From Dicaeum eximium (taxonomy: Eukaryota > Chordata > Aves > Passeriformes > Dicaeidae), in contig VWZP01010289.1 in NCBI GenBank assembly GCA_013396995.1, positions 44,249-108,248 of the forward strand: a stretch of DNA of 64,000 nucleotides. Reading direction: 5' to 3'. The position numbers were made by a program, and so were the translations under genes. Below the pieces are notes generated by a model, which was not told where the DNA came from, did no database searches, and was given only the letters and a program-made list of their open reading frames with translations. This document shows, one piece after another, positions 47,001 to 59,000 of the stretch (positions within the stretch are counted from its first letter, which is position 1; each line of letters begins with the position of its first letter).

Positions 47001-50000
47001 AACTCAGCCAAAAGGGGAGAAGAATCAAGGCTATTCCTCCTAAATCCCAGAATTTCAGCCCTAACAACACCATTTTAGAAGTCCTGTTTGCTTTGTATTT
47101 TTACCCTCAGGTTTGGAGGGTGTTTTATTTATTTATTTACTACGTCCCTCCGTCCCCAGAAAATTAAAATAGACTGAGCCAATCAATTTTGCCTTTTATA
47201 TTCATCTATAGCCAGTTTGGAATCAATTGCACTTCCCTAATCTGTTTAGAGGAATCCACCAGCAGACACACATCACTTTCAAATTAAGCACACAGGCAGC
47301 CAGAAGCCTGGCCCAGAACTGCTCCAAAATCAATTCTCCTGCCATCGACTGGGAAGGCTCCAAGCTGCAAACACAAAAAGCTCTCCAGAACAGGCCCAGC
47401 ACATCCCCGGAGAGGAGCTGTTCTCCACCACACCTGGGCAGGTGCTGATGCAGAATCATGGCCCAGGAACCCTCCCACAACCTCATCAGTGCCTGGGAGC
47501 AGCAGAGGTGTTTCCCACCCCTCCCTCAGCTCAGGAAGCTCCTGGAGGTTGTGCCCTGCCCTGCCAGCCCTGGGATGGGCAGCAGAACATCCCTTTTCCT
47601 TAATTAACTCACCCAAACGTCTCCACAACCCTGCAGAGCCCCGTGCAGGGCTGAGTGCTGAGGGCAGTGCAGAACAGCCTCGTGTTCAGGGCTCTCCTCC
47701 CTCCAAACAGCCTCAGATGAATTTTGGGGGTTCTGGCTGCAGCTAACGAGGCACAGCTGGAGCTGGATCAATAACCCCTCATTCCCCTCCCCACCCCACC
47801 CTCGTCTTGTGACATCATTAATTGCTTTCATCGCCTCTCAAAAGTATTGTCAGGATGGTTGGGGGGGGGTGGCTTTGTTTTTGTTTTTTTTTTTAAATCA
47901 CAGCCAGGAATATTTCCTTTCCCCAGGAAAAATCAGATGGGTACCAGCACGTTATTTACAGTTACCCGAGTTCAGAGATGCAGCTGCAATTAAAAACAAA
48001 AAAAAAAACCCAAGAACTTGGGAACAGCAGCAGGTTCAGGGAGGGGAGAAGTCTGGAAGCCGGATCTTTCTGTCATGAGAGGAAAGGAGCAGCAGAAAGG
48101 TGGGAAACGCTGGGGGATTTCTTCCCTTCTGGAGAGACGGCGGAAATTCTGCTCTGTGTGGCTCAGCCGAGTTACAAAATCAAATCCTTGTCCCCTCACC
48201 CAGCCAAGCCCTCCCGGAGCTGTGTCCTCCCAGCCAAGAATCCCAAAATTCAAGGAGTTGCACAAGAGCCCTGGGAGAGCTCGGGGGAGCCACAGGAAGG
48301 GAGGGGAGGGAAGGATTCCTGCCCTGGGAGCTGCTGCAGCAGGGTCAGAGCAGCTGAACGCCCTGGGGTGACACCCAGAGTGTCACAGGGAAGGGAAGGG
48401 AAGAGCCCTGCCTGGGACAGTCCCTGGTGAGAGTTTAATTTAATTGATCCCAGCCACGGAAAGGCCCAGAGCTGCCAGGCAAAGAGCTTCACACAACAAC
48501 AACAACAACAACAAAAAAAAAATACAGATGAAAGTCAAGGTTTTGGCAGTCCAGTGTAAACCCTGGACAGCTGATCCAGGTGGGAACTGACCCCAGCAAG
48601 GAGCAGGTGCAGTCCCTGGGGACACCGGGCAGCCAAGCCAGGGCCACAAAAAAGCCACACAAATGCAAATGCCCCAAGAATTTGCTCCCACGTGGAAATA
48701 TCAAAGCTTTCTGCAAGATGATTCACGTGCCTGTGATTCAACCCTCAAAGATAATTACTACTGGATTAACAAAAAAAAAAACCTGCAGAAAAAACCAGCC
48801 CATGCATTCCTTCACAGGTAGAGCTGGGAAATGCAGGGAGCAGACAGGCAATGCTGGGGGAGCTCTGTGAGCTGCCAGAGCTGGGAGCAGGAGAATCCTA
48901 AATCTCTTCCATATGTGAAGGAAATCCTCAAGCCCAGACAGCATTTTCTCTCTCTTTTTATTGATAATAAAGATAGGGAAAAAGCAAAGGGGGAGGTTCA
49001 GAGAGCCTGGGATGTTTTTCTTTTGCTTTTCCAAATAATAAACCTGGCGGAATGGCTTTAATTAGGGCCATTACCCAGCAGTGGGGACCACACATCCCCC
49101 TGCAGAATAACTGGCAGAGTTTGCGTTTACCTTCGGCTGTGATTAGTGTAAACACCTCACAGAGGGTCAGGTTTCCTTCCAGGATAATCCTGCCCTGTCC
49201 CCTGGGCCTTCATTAGCCCAACGTGCTCCCAGCCCCGCTGTTCCAGTAGCAAATCCAGGCTGGGCTCACCAGGATCTGCATCCAGCAGAGCTCTGGGGCA
49301 GGAGGAGGTGGCCAGGCTCCCATCCCACCTCCTGGCCCAGTGTTTGGTGATGAGCACACCAATAAAACAGCCCCCAGGGCATCCCCAGCCATGCCCAGCC
49401 CTGTCACCTGGCCAGGTTTGTCCCCCACCATCTCCTCCCAGGGACACCAGTGCCACACTGGAACTGCTCCAGCACAGCAGGGATGGCCCGGAGCAGGAGG
49501 GGGCAGGAGGGAACAGCCAGCAATGATTAAATACCAACAGCTTCCCTGAAAATCAAAACTGGTTTCAACTTTGCAAATAAAGCTGGCCAAAGGCAGCAGT
49601 GCTGGGAAAGCCAGGCAGGCAGGGGAGGGACACTGCAGAGCCCAGTGACCAATGGTCAGGCACAAAACAAAGGCAGGGCAGAGCAGGAAAACTCCCCCAG
49701 CTTTTGGGGACTGCCACATCCTTCACCAGTCCCATGGAAGGGAATTGGGTCCTGCTGTAATTGAAGAAAATATGGAAGTTTTAACCCAAAAGGAAGTTGC
49801 CCAGAAGGGAAGCTGCAGCTCTTCCATCAATATTAACAACGTGGTTTTGTGAAGCCCTAAAGAAACAGATGAACAAGATCTGGGAACAGGAGGGAACATT
49901 TCCCATTTAGAATCTCTCAGTGAGTTATAAAGCCCAAAGGATAATTCGTTAATAGAGAGAGAGCCACGCTTTTCTGGGAAAAGCCAATTGGAATTTCCAG

Positions 50001-53000
50001 GCTTTGAAGGCAGGTAGGTGTAAGATAGAAAATCCATCAGGCCTTTGGAGCTCCCTGTTTTCAAAACCTCTTTGGAAGAAGGCTGCAGAGTGTCCTGCTC
50101 TTTGTTTCCTGTGTCTGCTTCCACATCAAATGCTCAGTCCCTTTCAGCCCAGGGTTGCAAAGGAGGAAGCAGAGATGTGAAGCCAGGTCCTCAGGCACTG
50201 TTAAGTCACTTCTGATGGAGCAAAAGTCAACTTACACCAGCGAGAGTGGAACGCTGTCACTGTCTGCTAAACAAAGGCAAAACTCACAGATTGTTCCCTT
50301 CCTTCCTTGCCTGCTCCACCTCTCAGGTGAAGAGACAAGGAGCAAAGGGCGTGGGTGCTCTCAGACATTTCCCCTTCTCTTCCCACACCTCGCTGCTGCA
50401 CCTCTGGAGCAGCAGAAAAACAGGAGAGCAGATCTCAGGGCTGTCCCTGTCCCTGTCCCCCTGCTCCTGCCATCCCCTCCCCACAGCCTCTTCCTCCACA
50501 GCATACACAGAATGATGCAAAACCACTAAAAAAGGCCATTTTCCCCTCTCCCCCTTTCCCTGCTACCTCTTCCCCAAAGGGCTGTACCCTTTTCTGCAGT
50601 TTTACTCCAAACCTCAGTCCCACATCCCTCCCACCCCACGTTCCCCACACAAACCTCAGCCTCCAGCCCTGCTCTGCGATTTGCCTGCCACACCTGGGGG
50701 ATTTCCCAGCAAATTGTATTACTTTATTTGGTCAATTGGCCTACAAATTGATTTTCCTGTACAAATAATGAACATTTATGGTTATTTTCCCCATAGACTG
50801 CTTTATTTCACGTGTAACAAAGACTGATTTCCTGCAGGTTTCGAGACCTGAGCACACGAGCTGCGGTTCCTGTGACCCCTGGCTGATGGATGGCAAAGGG
50901 CTCCGAGCACAACTGCAGGGTTTGGGGTTTTTATTTTACCCTCACTACAGAGAGAGGTGGAAGCAAACACTGGTACCAGACCAAGGCATTCTAGAGAATA
51001 ATGGGAATAAATTGTTTAAAATGAGATTCAGTCCTGGGATCAGGCAGCCACGGGGCCAAGCAAGTGCAGGTGAAGGAAAACTGGAGTAGCCACATCCCCT
51101 GCTCAGCACAACCTTTGGGGACACCCTGCAAGGCCCTTCCTCATCTGGATCTCCTTATCTGGCAGGGAGGAGGAGGAGGAGGGAATCAAGGAGGCTTCCA
51201 GGAGAGCAGCTGGGCTGAGGTGCCCTGGTGTGGGGTGTGAGCAGGAGCTGCAGGATTGCTGTGAGCAGGGGCTGCAGGATTGCTGTGAGCAGGGGCTGCA
51301 GGATTGCTGTGAGCAGGGGCTGCAGGATTGCTGTGCCCTGGTGTGAGCAGGGGCTGCAGGATTGCTGTGAGCAGGGGCTGCAGGATTGCTGTGCCCTGGT
51401 GTGAGCAGGAGCTGCAGGAGCTGCAGGATTGCTGTGCCCTGGTGTGAGCAGGGGCTGCAGGATCGCCCTGCCCTCCATCCCTGGGGAGGCAGAGCCCCAG
51501 CAGCAGCTCCACACCCCCAATAACGAGGGCAGCACTTTGGGGACAGAGCCTGGAGCACATTCCGGGGTCACTCCAGCACCGTTGGGCTGCAGCAGGGTCC
51601 AGAGCTGAGTTATTCTGCTTTGTTTGTCTGCACGGGGGGTTAACAGCCCCAGGGCTGGCGAGGGGATGTTTCATTTTGTTTAATTTAATTCCTCCTGATG
51701 GCTGAGCCTGTGAGGGCCAGGGAGGCAGAGCCAGGGAGGTTTCTCAGGTGAATCTGATGGAGGTGGCCACAGAGGAGAAAGTCAATTATCTGCAGTCAGT
51801 CCCGGCTGCCTGCGGCTCCCCGGCCCCAGCCCTCGGGGGTGGCTTGGGCCCACGAAGCCTGACTCAAATCCAATAAAAAATTAACTGATTCTGAACAACT
51901 GCCTGCCAGGCCTCCTCAGAGCTGCAGTACGTGCGCCCAGCTACAGCACGGAAAGAATTCATGAGCGGGGAGAGGGGCTGGGAATGATGGGCTGAGGAAA
52001 ACTCCAAATTCCTGCCTCACTCCCTTGGCTGGGGATGCTGAGAGCCCCAGGAAGGTGGGGACATCTGAGGGGACTCATCCTGGCCCCAGCACAACCTTGC
52101 CTGCTCTCAGGTGTGTTCTGCCAGCACTGGGGTCACTCCCGGCACCAGAACCACAGATCCCTGACACTGTGAGCACCAACAAACCCAAAGCACAACCCCC
52201 TGAACTCCCAAAGAACACCAGGAGCACACACCCAGCTGCAAAGGATAAACCCCTGAACTCCCAAAAACACCAGGAGCACACACCCAGCTGGCTCAGCACG
52301 TTGGGAGCACCACCAGGTGACACCACATGATTTACAACGTTTGTATGCATAAATAACTCTGGGAAATGAATGACCAATAAATGCAGTGGCTTCCCAACGA
52401 GATGTGGGGAGTGTTGGGAGTTGTGTGTTTTGAAGGTAAACACAAAGGGAATATATAAAAAAAGTAATACCAGAGAGGTAAATAATAAATCAAAAGAGTG
52501 AAAAACAAGAGGCTGGAAGGGAAGAAAGACAAAGAAGCAATGCCAGAGGGAAGTGTTTTCTGAGAAAGTGAAAAAAACCCCATAATCTTACATGGGAGTG
52601 AAAGCAGAACCAAAGTTAATTGGAGTAAAACAGAGGGGAAGTTTTGAAGGTGGAATATTTGATCTGGAAATGGTCCCTCTCCTCTCAGGCACTGAGGAAT
52701 TCCCCAGGGTGGGAAGCTGGGGTGGCTTGAGCAGCACTGACACCATGGACAGAGCCCTGCAGCAGTGACACAAGACAGCAGAGTTGTGAATTCCTAAGGA
52801 ATTCCAGCAGCTCCTTCCACCCAGAGCCCCCCAACCCTCAGCCTGTTGTAACAAACCCACATTAACACAGCCCACAACTACTTGTGACTCCTGGAGGTTT
52901 CCTTCCATTTTTTTAAACAAAACTTGCTGCAGAATTGGATTTTGCTGATGGCCATTCTGCAGCTGCCATGCCCTGCTTTTCAAACCCAGCACATCTGCAG

Positions 53001-56000
53001 CAAGGCAAGTAAAACCAAGTAAAAGCCCAGAGTTTTCAGTGGGAGCACCCTGGGTCTGTCCTGCACGAGTGCATTACCCCAGGCTGGGCTCCTTCCCGTG
53101 CTGGAATCACGCTGAGCTGGGCTTGGCAAGGCCCTGGATGGGAGTTCTGCCTGGATAAATCCAGGTGAAATGCACCTGTGCTGAGCCTCCTGAGGAGGGG
53201 AGCTCTGAGACCCTTCACTGCTGCACAGCAAACTGAGCCTCAATTTAGCATTTACCTGCTGATTTTCCAGGCCTGTTCAAACAAAAAAGCCCAGCCAAAC
53301 ACAAATTACACTCTGCCAATCCTAATTCCCCCCTGCAGCTGACACAGACACAGACTCCTCAGAGGCCTCCTGATCCTCTTGTGCTCTGCTAAGCAGCTCT
53401 GGGTCACCCTGGGAGCACCTGCACTGGAGGAGGCTGGAAAAGGGAGAGTGAAATCCCACCCTGGGCGTGTTTTCCATCACATCTGCCTCCTGCAGAAGTC
53501 ACCACTTCCAACCCACAGCTCTGGTTTTCCCCTGCAGACACCCGAGGTGACACCTGCTTCCAAGGTCAGGGAGGAATCCTGCTCCAGGAATTCCTGTCCC
53601 AGCTCAGCACAGCCCTCCCATGGACAAATACTGCTCCAGGAATTCCTGTCCCAGCTCAGCACAGCCCTGCCATGGCACAATCCTGCTCCAGGAATGTTTC
53701 TCTGGATTTCCCTCACTCCAGCTGAAAGCAAAAGTAAAACACAGATGTCAGAGCACAGCACAACATCCCCTGAACTCCACAGGGTAATCTCTGTACAGGC
53801 AAAACCCAACTCAAATCCAAATTCTGATGGAGAAACAGCCAAAATAAGGGTTAAATCAAATTAGGGTCAAGCTCTTAGACACCAGATCAGCTCTGAGACA
53901 GCTCCTGAGCAGTAAATGCCCCATTAAAATAACCAGGGATCAGCTGGACAAATCCCTGCAGACCTTTCCAGAGGCTCAGCTGGATCTCCCTGTGCCCTCA
54001 GCTGAGGCAGGTGAGCCCTTCCCAAACACAGCAAAGGCAAAGCAGCTCCAAGCACACACCAGGCACAGGCCTGGCTTTGTTTGGACACTGGGTGCCAGCT
54101 GGAACTCCAGAAAAATCCCCTCTGCAAGCACATTTAAAGTCAGGAAGGTAAACAAAGACAAGAGCAATATTTCCAAAAGACAAGTTAAACGAATAATAAC
54201 AGCAGGTTCTTTCACCACCCAGCCGAGGTGGGATTTAGGAGGAAGGAAATTCAGCCCCCCTGGGAGGGCACTCATGGCTGGCTGATCCCTGTGGCTTCCC
54301 AGGTGGCATTTACCCAGCCCAGGGTAGAGAACTGGGGCAGGGACAAGGGGACAGCAGAGGAGGAGGTGCCACACCTGCCTGAGGCAGACCCCAGTGCTGG
54401 CACCTCTGCTGCCCTGCCCACCTGGGAATGCTCTGCTGGAACCAGGAACGTGCACTGGGAGCTCCTGAGCTGCTCCTCAGAGCCAACACCTGGGTTTATC
54501 CCCCCTGCCCTCACCTGCAGCCACAGCACGGCAAAAAGGCCTTCCCCACGCATCAGGAGGATTTTAATCTTCAATAAATGTGTGATTTCAATCGTGCCTT
54601 CATTCACTGGAGAGCTCCAGCCTGGCTTGCTGGGGACAGGAGGTCACAGTGGCTTCAGCCCACTGTTAGATGCCAACAACAGAACCATCAGAAATAAGGG
54701 GAAAAAAATTAAAATATTCAGTAAATACTTTGTTTCTGCACTGGGAGAAAAAGGCAGCTCTGACACTGCATGGACATGAAATACATTTAATTCCAGCAGG
54801 GAATTAGGAGGTCTCCAAACAGAAACTAACAAACTGATACGGGTTTAAATCAGCAAATTTGGGTAAGTTGCTCTCAAAGACTTGCAGAATTCTTGTCCAG
54901 GGAAGTTCTTGAGACACTTCCCTCAGATTTTTAATGAGCCTCAGAACAATGAGGAAATACAAGGTAAATGGGAAAACACAGCACTGTGACTGTATTTTAA
55001 AAAGCTTAACCAGAATAATCCAAGTAATTTTATAACCCCCAGGAGAAATACTGAAACAGAGGAAACCGAACAAGTAATAATAAATTAACAGAGGGCGATA
55101 TAATTTATGCAAATTAAAGCTTGTTAATGGAAAATATGTTAAACCAATATATCTTTTTTTGCTGACACAATGGTGCCGGTGTAACGTGCTTGGATTTCTG
55201 CGAGGTGTTTGCTCTGACACAACTTTCTGAACGTGGAACCAGAGCCCTGCAAGGCAGAATTCTGCCTGCCTGAACCCTAAATCTAAATGAGATTTAAGGG
55301 CTTTAAGGTCCCCTGCAACCCAAACCATCCCAGGCTCCCCAAAATGAGAACTTCTCCACTTTTCCTGCTGCTGAGGGTGGGGTTATTCCCAGTGCAGAGC
55401 AATTTGCTCTGAGCACCCATTTCTCAGCCTCCTCTGTCCTTCCCTCTCTCTCCCTTTGCTCCATGTCAGTATTTCCTTATGATAAGGGGGAAAAATAAAG
55501 TTTTCTCTGCTGTTGCCAGATCTTGCCATGGAAAGCAGTGCAGGGGGTTGGAGGAGTCCCAGCACAACACCAGAATGACTCTCAGGATGGAAGTTTTTCA
55601 GCTGAAGGAAAAGCACAGCCACTTGGAGCACGTGATTTCAAATATCCTTTAAACGCATTTTCTGCAGGTCCTACAATGATTTAAAGACAACAGCAGACAC
55701 ATCAAAGGCAGAACTAAATCGTCCCAAAGCAGGGATGATTTTTGCCCTCTGCACACGCCAGGGGACAGAAATGCTCCCCAGCCTTATGGAATTGCTCTTA
55801 GCTGAACTTATTCCTGAGAAATCCATCACAGCAAGGTGAGACTTCAAAAAAAAAAACCCAAAACCACCCCAGATCTACATTGCTGATACAAACAAGTCCA
55901 GATCCAGACCTGCACGAGCAGCTCAGGAATCTCAAGCCAAAGATGTTTTAAGAAATCACACTGCTAATGCAGGAATTAGGAAATGGATTCGATTTTAATT

Positions 56001-59000
56001 CAGAATTAAAAGCATTCTGCAGAGGAGCAGCCAGGCTCTGCTGTGAGACCATGACCTGTCCACTGTGCCTGCAACACCCTCAGCAGGGGTGGCTGGAGCT
56101 GCACCACAAAAAAAAAAAAAATCTGAATAAATCAAGCCTCTGCTCTGGAAGGGCCAACACAGCCTGATAAAAAAACCAGAACTGCTCGAGGGCCAGAACA
56201 CCCCACATTTTCCACGCTCTGCTGGGAGTGCTCTGGTGCACAGCTGAGGATGAAAAAGGAGTCAGTGGAGTTAGAGTGATGGAAATCCTGGCTGATTGTG
56301 ATCAGAGGGCACCCTGCACTCACGTTTTTAACCCACATTTACCGAGATGTGGAGACAATGGTGATGTTATCAGTCCCTCTGCCAGGCACGGGGGAGGTCC
56401 CAAGAGTTGGAACAAAAAACTACCCAGCCATTCATGGCATCTTTTCATGTATTTTCATTTTCTCTCTTTAAAACATTATAATACCTAAGAGTAATGCTGT
56501 GCCATGTTTAAGTAACCCCAGAGCTGTAAATTCCAGTGCACTGAATCATCCCTCAGGAACCTCCCAGTGCCTTCCTCTGCAAGGGTACTTTAGGGTTAAG
56601 TGAGTGAATCACAAGGGGGAAATAAAAGAGGAATTGATATTATTTGTCCCCTCTGGGAGAGGGAAAAAAATGAAATTAAAAAAAGGCAGGTTTGCGTGGT
56701 TCACCCCATGCCACAGAAAAAGAGACCTCAGGAATCACAGCTGTGACGAGCAGTGGGGAAAGTTATTGATCTAAAAGAATTCATTTTTATTATAAGGGCT
56801 GGTACTTTTACTTATTTAATAAAGGTCTGGCGTCAAATCACTGTGAATTTCAGGATTATCTAATTCCATCTAATCTCATTCAATCACTGATGCTCCAGAC
56901 TGTAGCAGAAAGGAATTCTTGCCCTTTCCTGTCTTCAGGGGCCATCTCTGGTTGCCCTGGCAACCCAGCAGCAGCAGCTCCCACAGCCAGTGGCACCCAG
57001 CACACCCATCTGGGGAGAAAGGGCAGGGCTGGGCTTCCAGGGGAGCTTTGGGGTTTGCTGGGCAGGCTGGGATCCACAAAGCCTGGCCTAGCAGAGCACA
57101 GGAGCTCTGCCTCTCCAAAGGGACACACAAGTTCCCTGCCCAGGAGCTGAGGTGGTTCAGGGCGAGCTGAACTCCTCCAGAAGCCCAGAGCTGCTGCTGG
57201 AATCAGTCCCAGCTCTGAGCTGGGCACCAGCTCCCAGCAAACACAACCTGGTTCTGTCACCTGAATATTTCAGGCTCTGTGTTTTCTGCCCCTGTGGCTC
57301 CTCCATCACCAGAAGCTCTCAAGGTTTCCCATTTTCCAGTGCTCTGGAATCCCCATCTCAGCCCTGGCTGGTGGCTGTGGATGTCACCCCGAGGTGACAC
57401 TGCCACCACTGACCAGGCTGCTTGGTGAAACTCCTCTGAGTTTCCTCCCAGCTGGAGATGGAGAAGATTAAAGAACCTGCCCTGCACAGGGATTGAAGCT
57501 TTCCTGACATCTGCAAATGAGGGATTTGATGTGCAGCAGTATTTCTGTGCAGCTAATTTAAAAACAGGGCAAATTTGGGCTTGATGGCCTTCCCAGATCC
57601 TGTGGGTTTGTATCCATGTGCAAAATAAAGTAAAAGGTACAATTTTCCCATGGGCTAGAGGCAAAATAAATGAGCCAGGAGCTTTCAGTACTTGGGAATT
57701 CCCTCCATTCATCCCTCCTCATCCTCAGAGCTGTTACAAGAAAACCCCTTGTCAGATTGTATTTCTGGCCCAGGGGAATGTGTGATTTCCTCCCTGTCCT
57801 CGCTGCTTTGGTTAAAGGAGAGCCAAAAACAACAGGCAGGAGATGCAGTGCTCGGGCAGGGCAGGGTGAGGACAGGGACAGCACTGCCAGCAGCTGGGGC
57901 ACAGCAGAGCTGGTTCATTCACAAACTGCACCTGGCTCTGCAGCACCCAGAACTCCTCAGAGAATCCTTCCCTGCCCCCAGCTGCAAAACACAAGTTTGG
58001 GACAGAGGGCTTGTAATGAATTCTCCAGGGACATCTGCCAGGACAGACCTCCACTGACACTGATCATGTCCCAGCAGGAAAAAGCAGCCCTGAAATGGGG
58101 AGAATGGTGAATTCTTCAGCTGGGGAAGTGAAGATGATGCATTTGAAGAGAGGGAAGATGCCAAACAAGGATTCCTAAGTGGCAAAACGTTTTCCAGATA
58201 AAGGAAACAGGCTGGGCATAGGAGAAACTGGGCAGGACAATGCACAAGGGGAAGGAAAAACAAACAAACAAACCCCACAAAAGCAAATTAAGGAGGTAGT
58301 AAAAGAAAAATATAGACACAAACAAAGCGATTTTGTAAGCGTAGTATTTCAGCCAAACAATAATTAAATAAAACCAGAGGGGATTTCTTTTCCAAAGTGC
58401 AGGGCCAATGATAAAACCCCAGACTGGTTTGGCTTGGAAGGAGCCCTCAATTCCATCCCCTTCCACCATCCCAGGCTGCTCCCAGCCCTGTCCAGCCTGG
58501 CCCTGGACACCTCCAGCAGGTTCCCAGCAGTAAACTGCTCTCTCCTCTCCCTGTCCCAAAACTGAACCAGAACAAGCCCCAAGGAAAGTTCATCATCCCT
58601 GCTGACCTGAACTGATTGGTGGTTTTAAATTAATGGAGTTTATCAGGGAGCTCATCCTGCTCTTGGCCACCCTTTGCCTTTCAGTTCACTCAAGGCTTTT
58701 GCCACCAGGCTCCAAACGAGCACCGAGTCTGGACACGGAGCAGCTCAAATTAAAACCAGGTGTCTGTGCCCTGAAGCACCAGAGACAGCCCTAAGCAGTT
58801 TAATGACATCTCTAAATAATTTTGACAGCAAAATTACGTCTCCGGTGTCACCTTTACACTGCCCTTGACACGGCGCTAACGAGATGATGCTGCTTCCCCT
58901 GCTTCTCTACATTTATTTGTCTGTCTTTTTTCCCAGGCTTCACCTCCTTTTGCTCAGAGCAGGAGAATTCCAGCACCTGGCAGCGCTGCTGGCTGCTGCT

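Noticed and set aside
57560..57620. Possible CR1 fragment (GGGCTTGATGGCCTTCCCAG)
   Set aside because: Too short and diverged to call.
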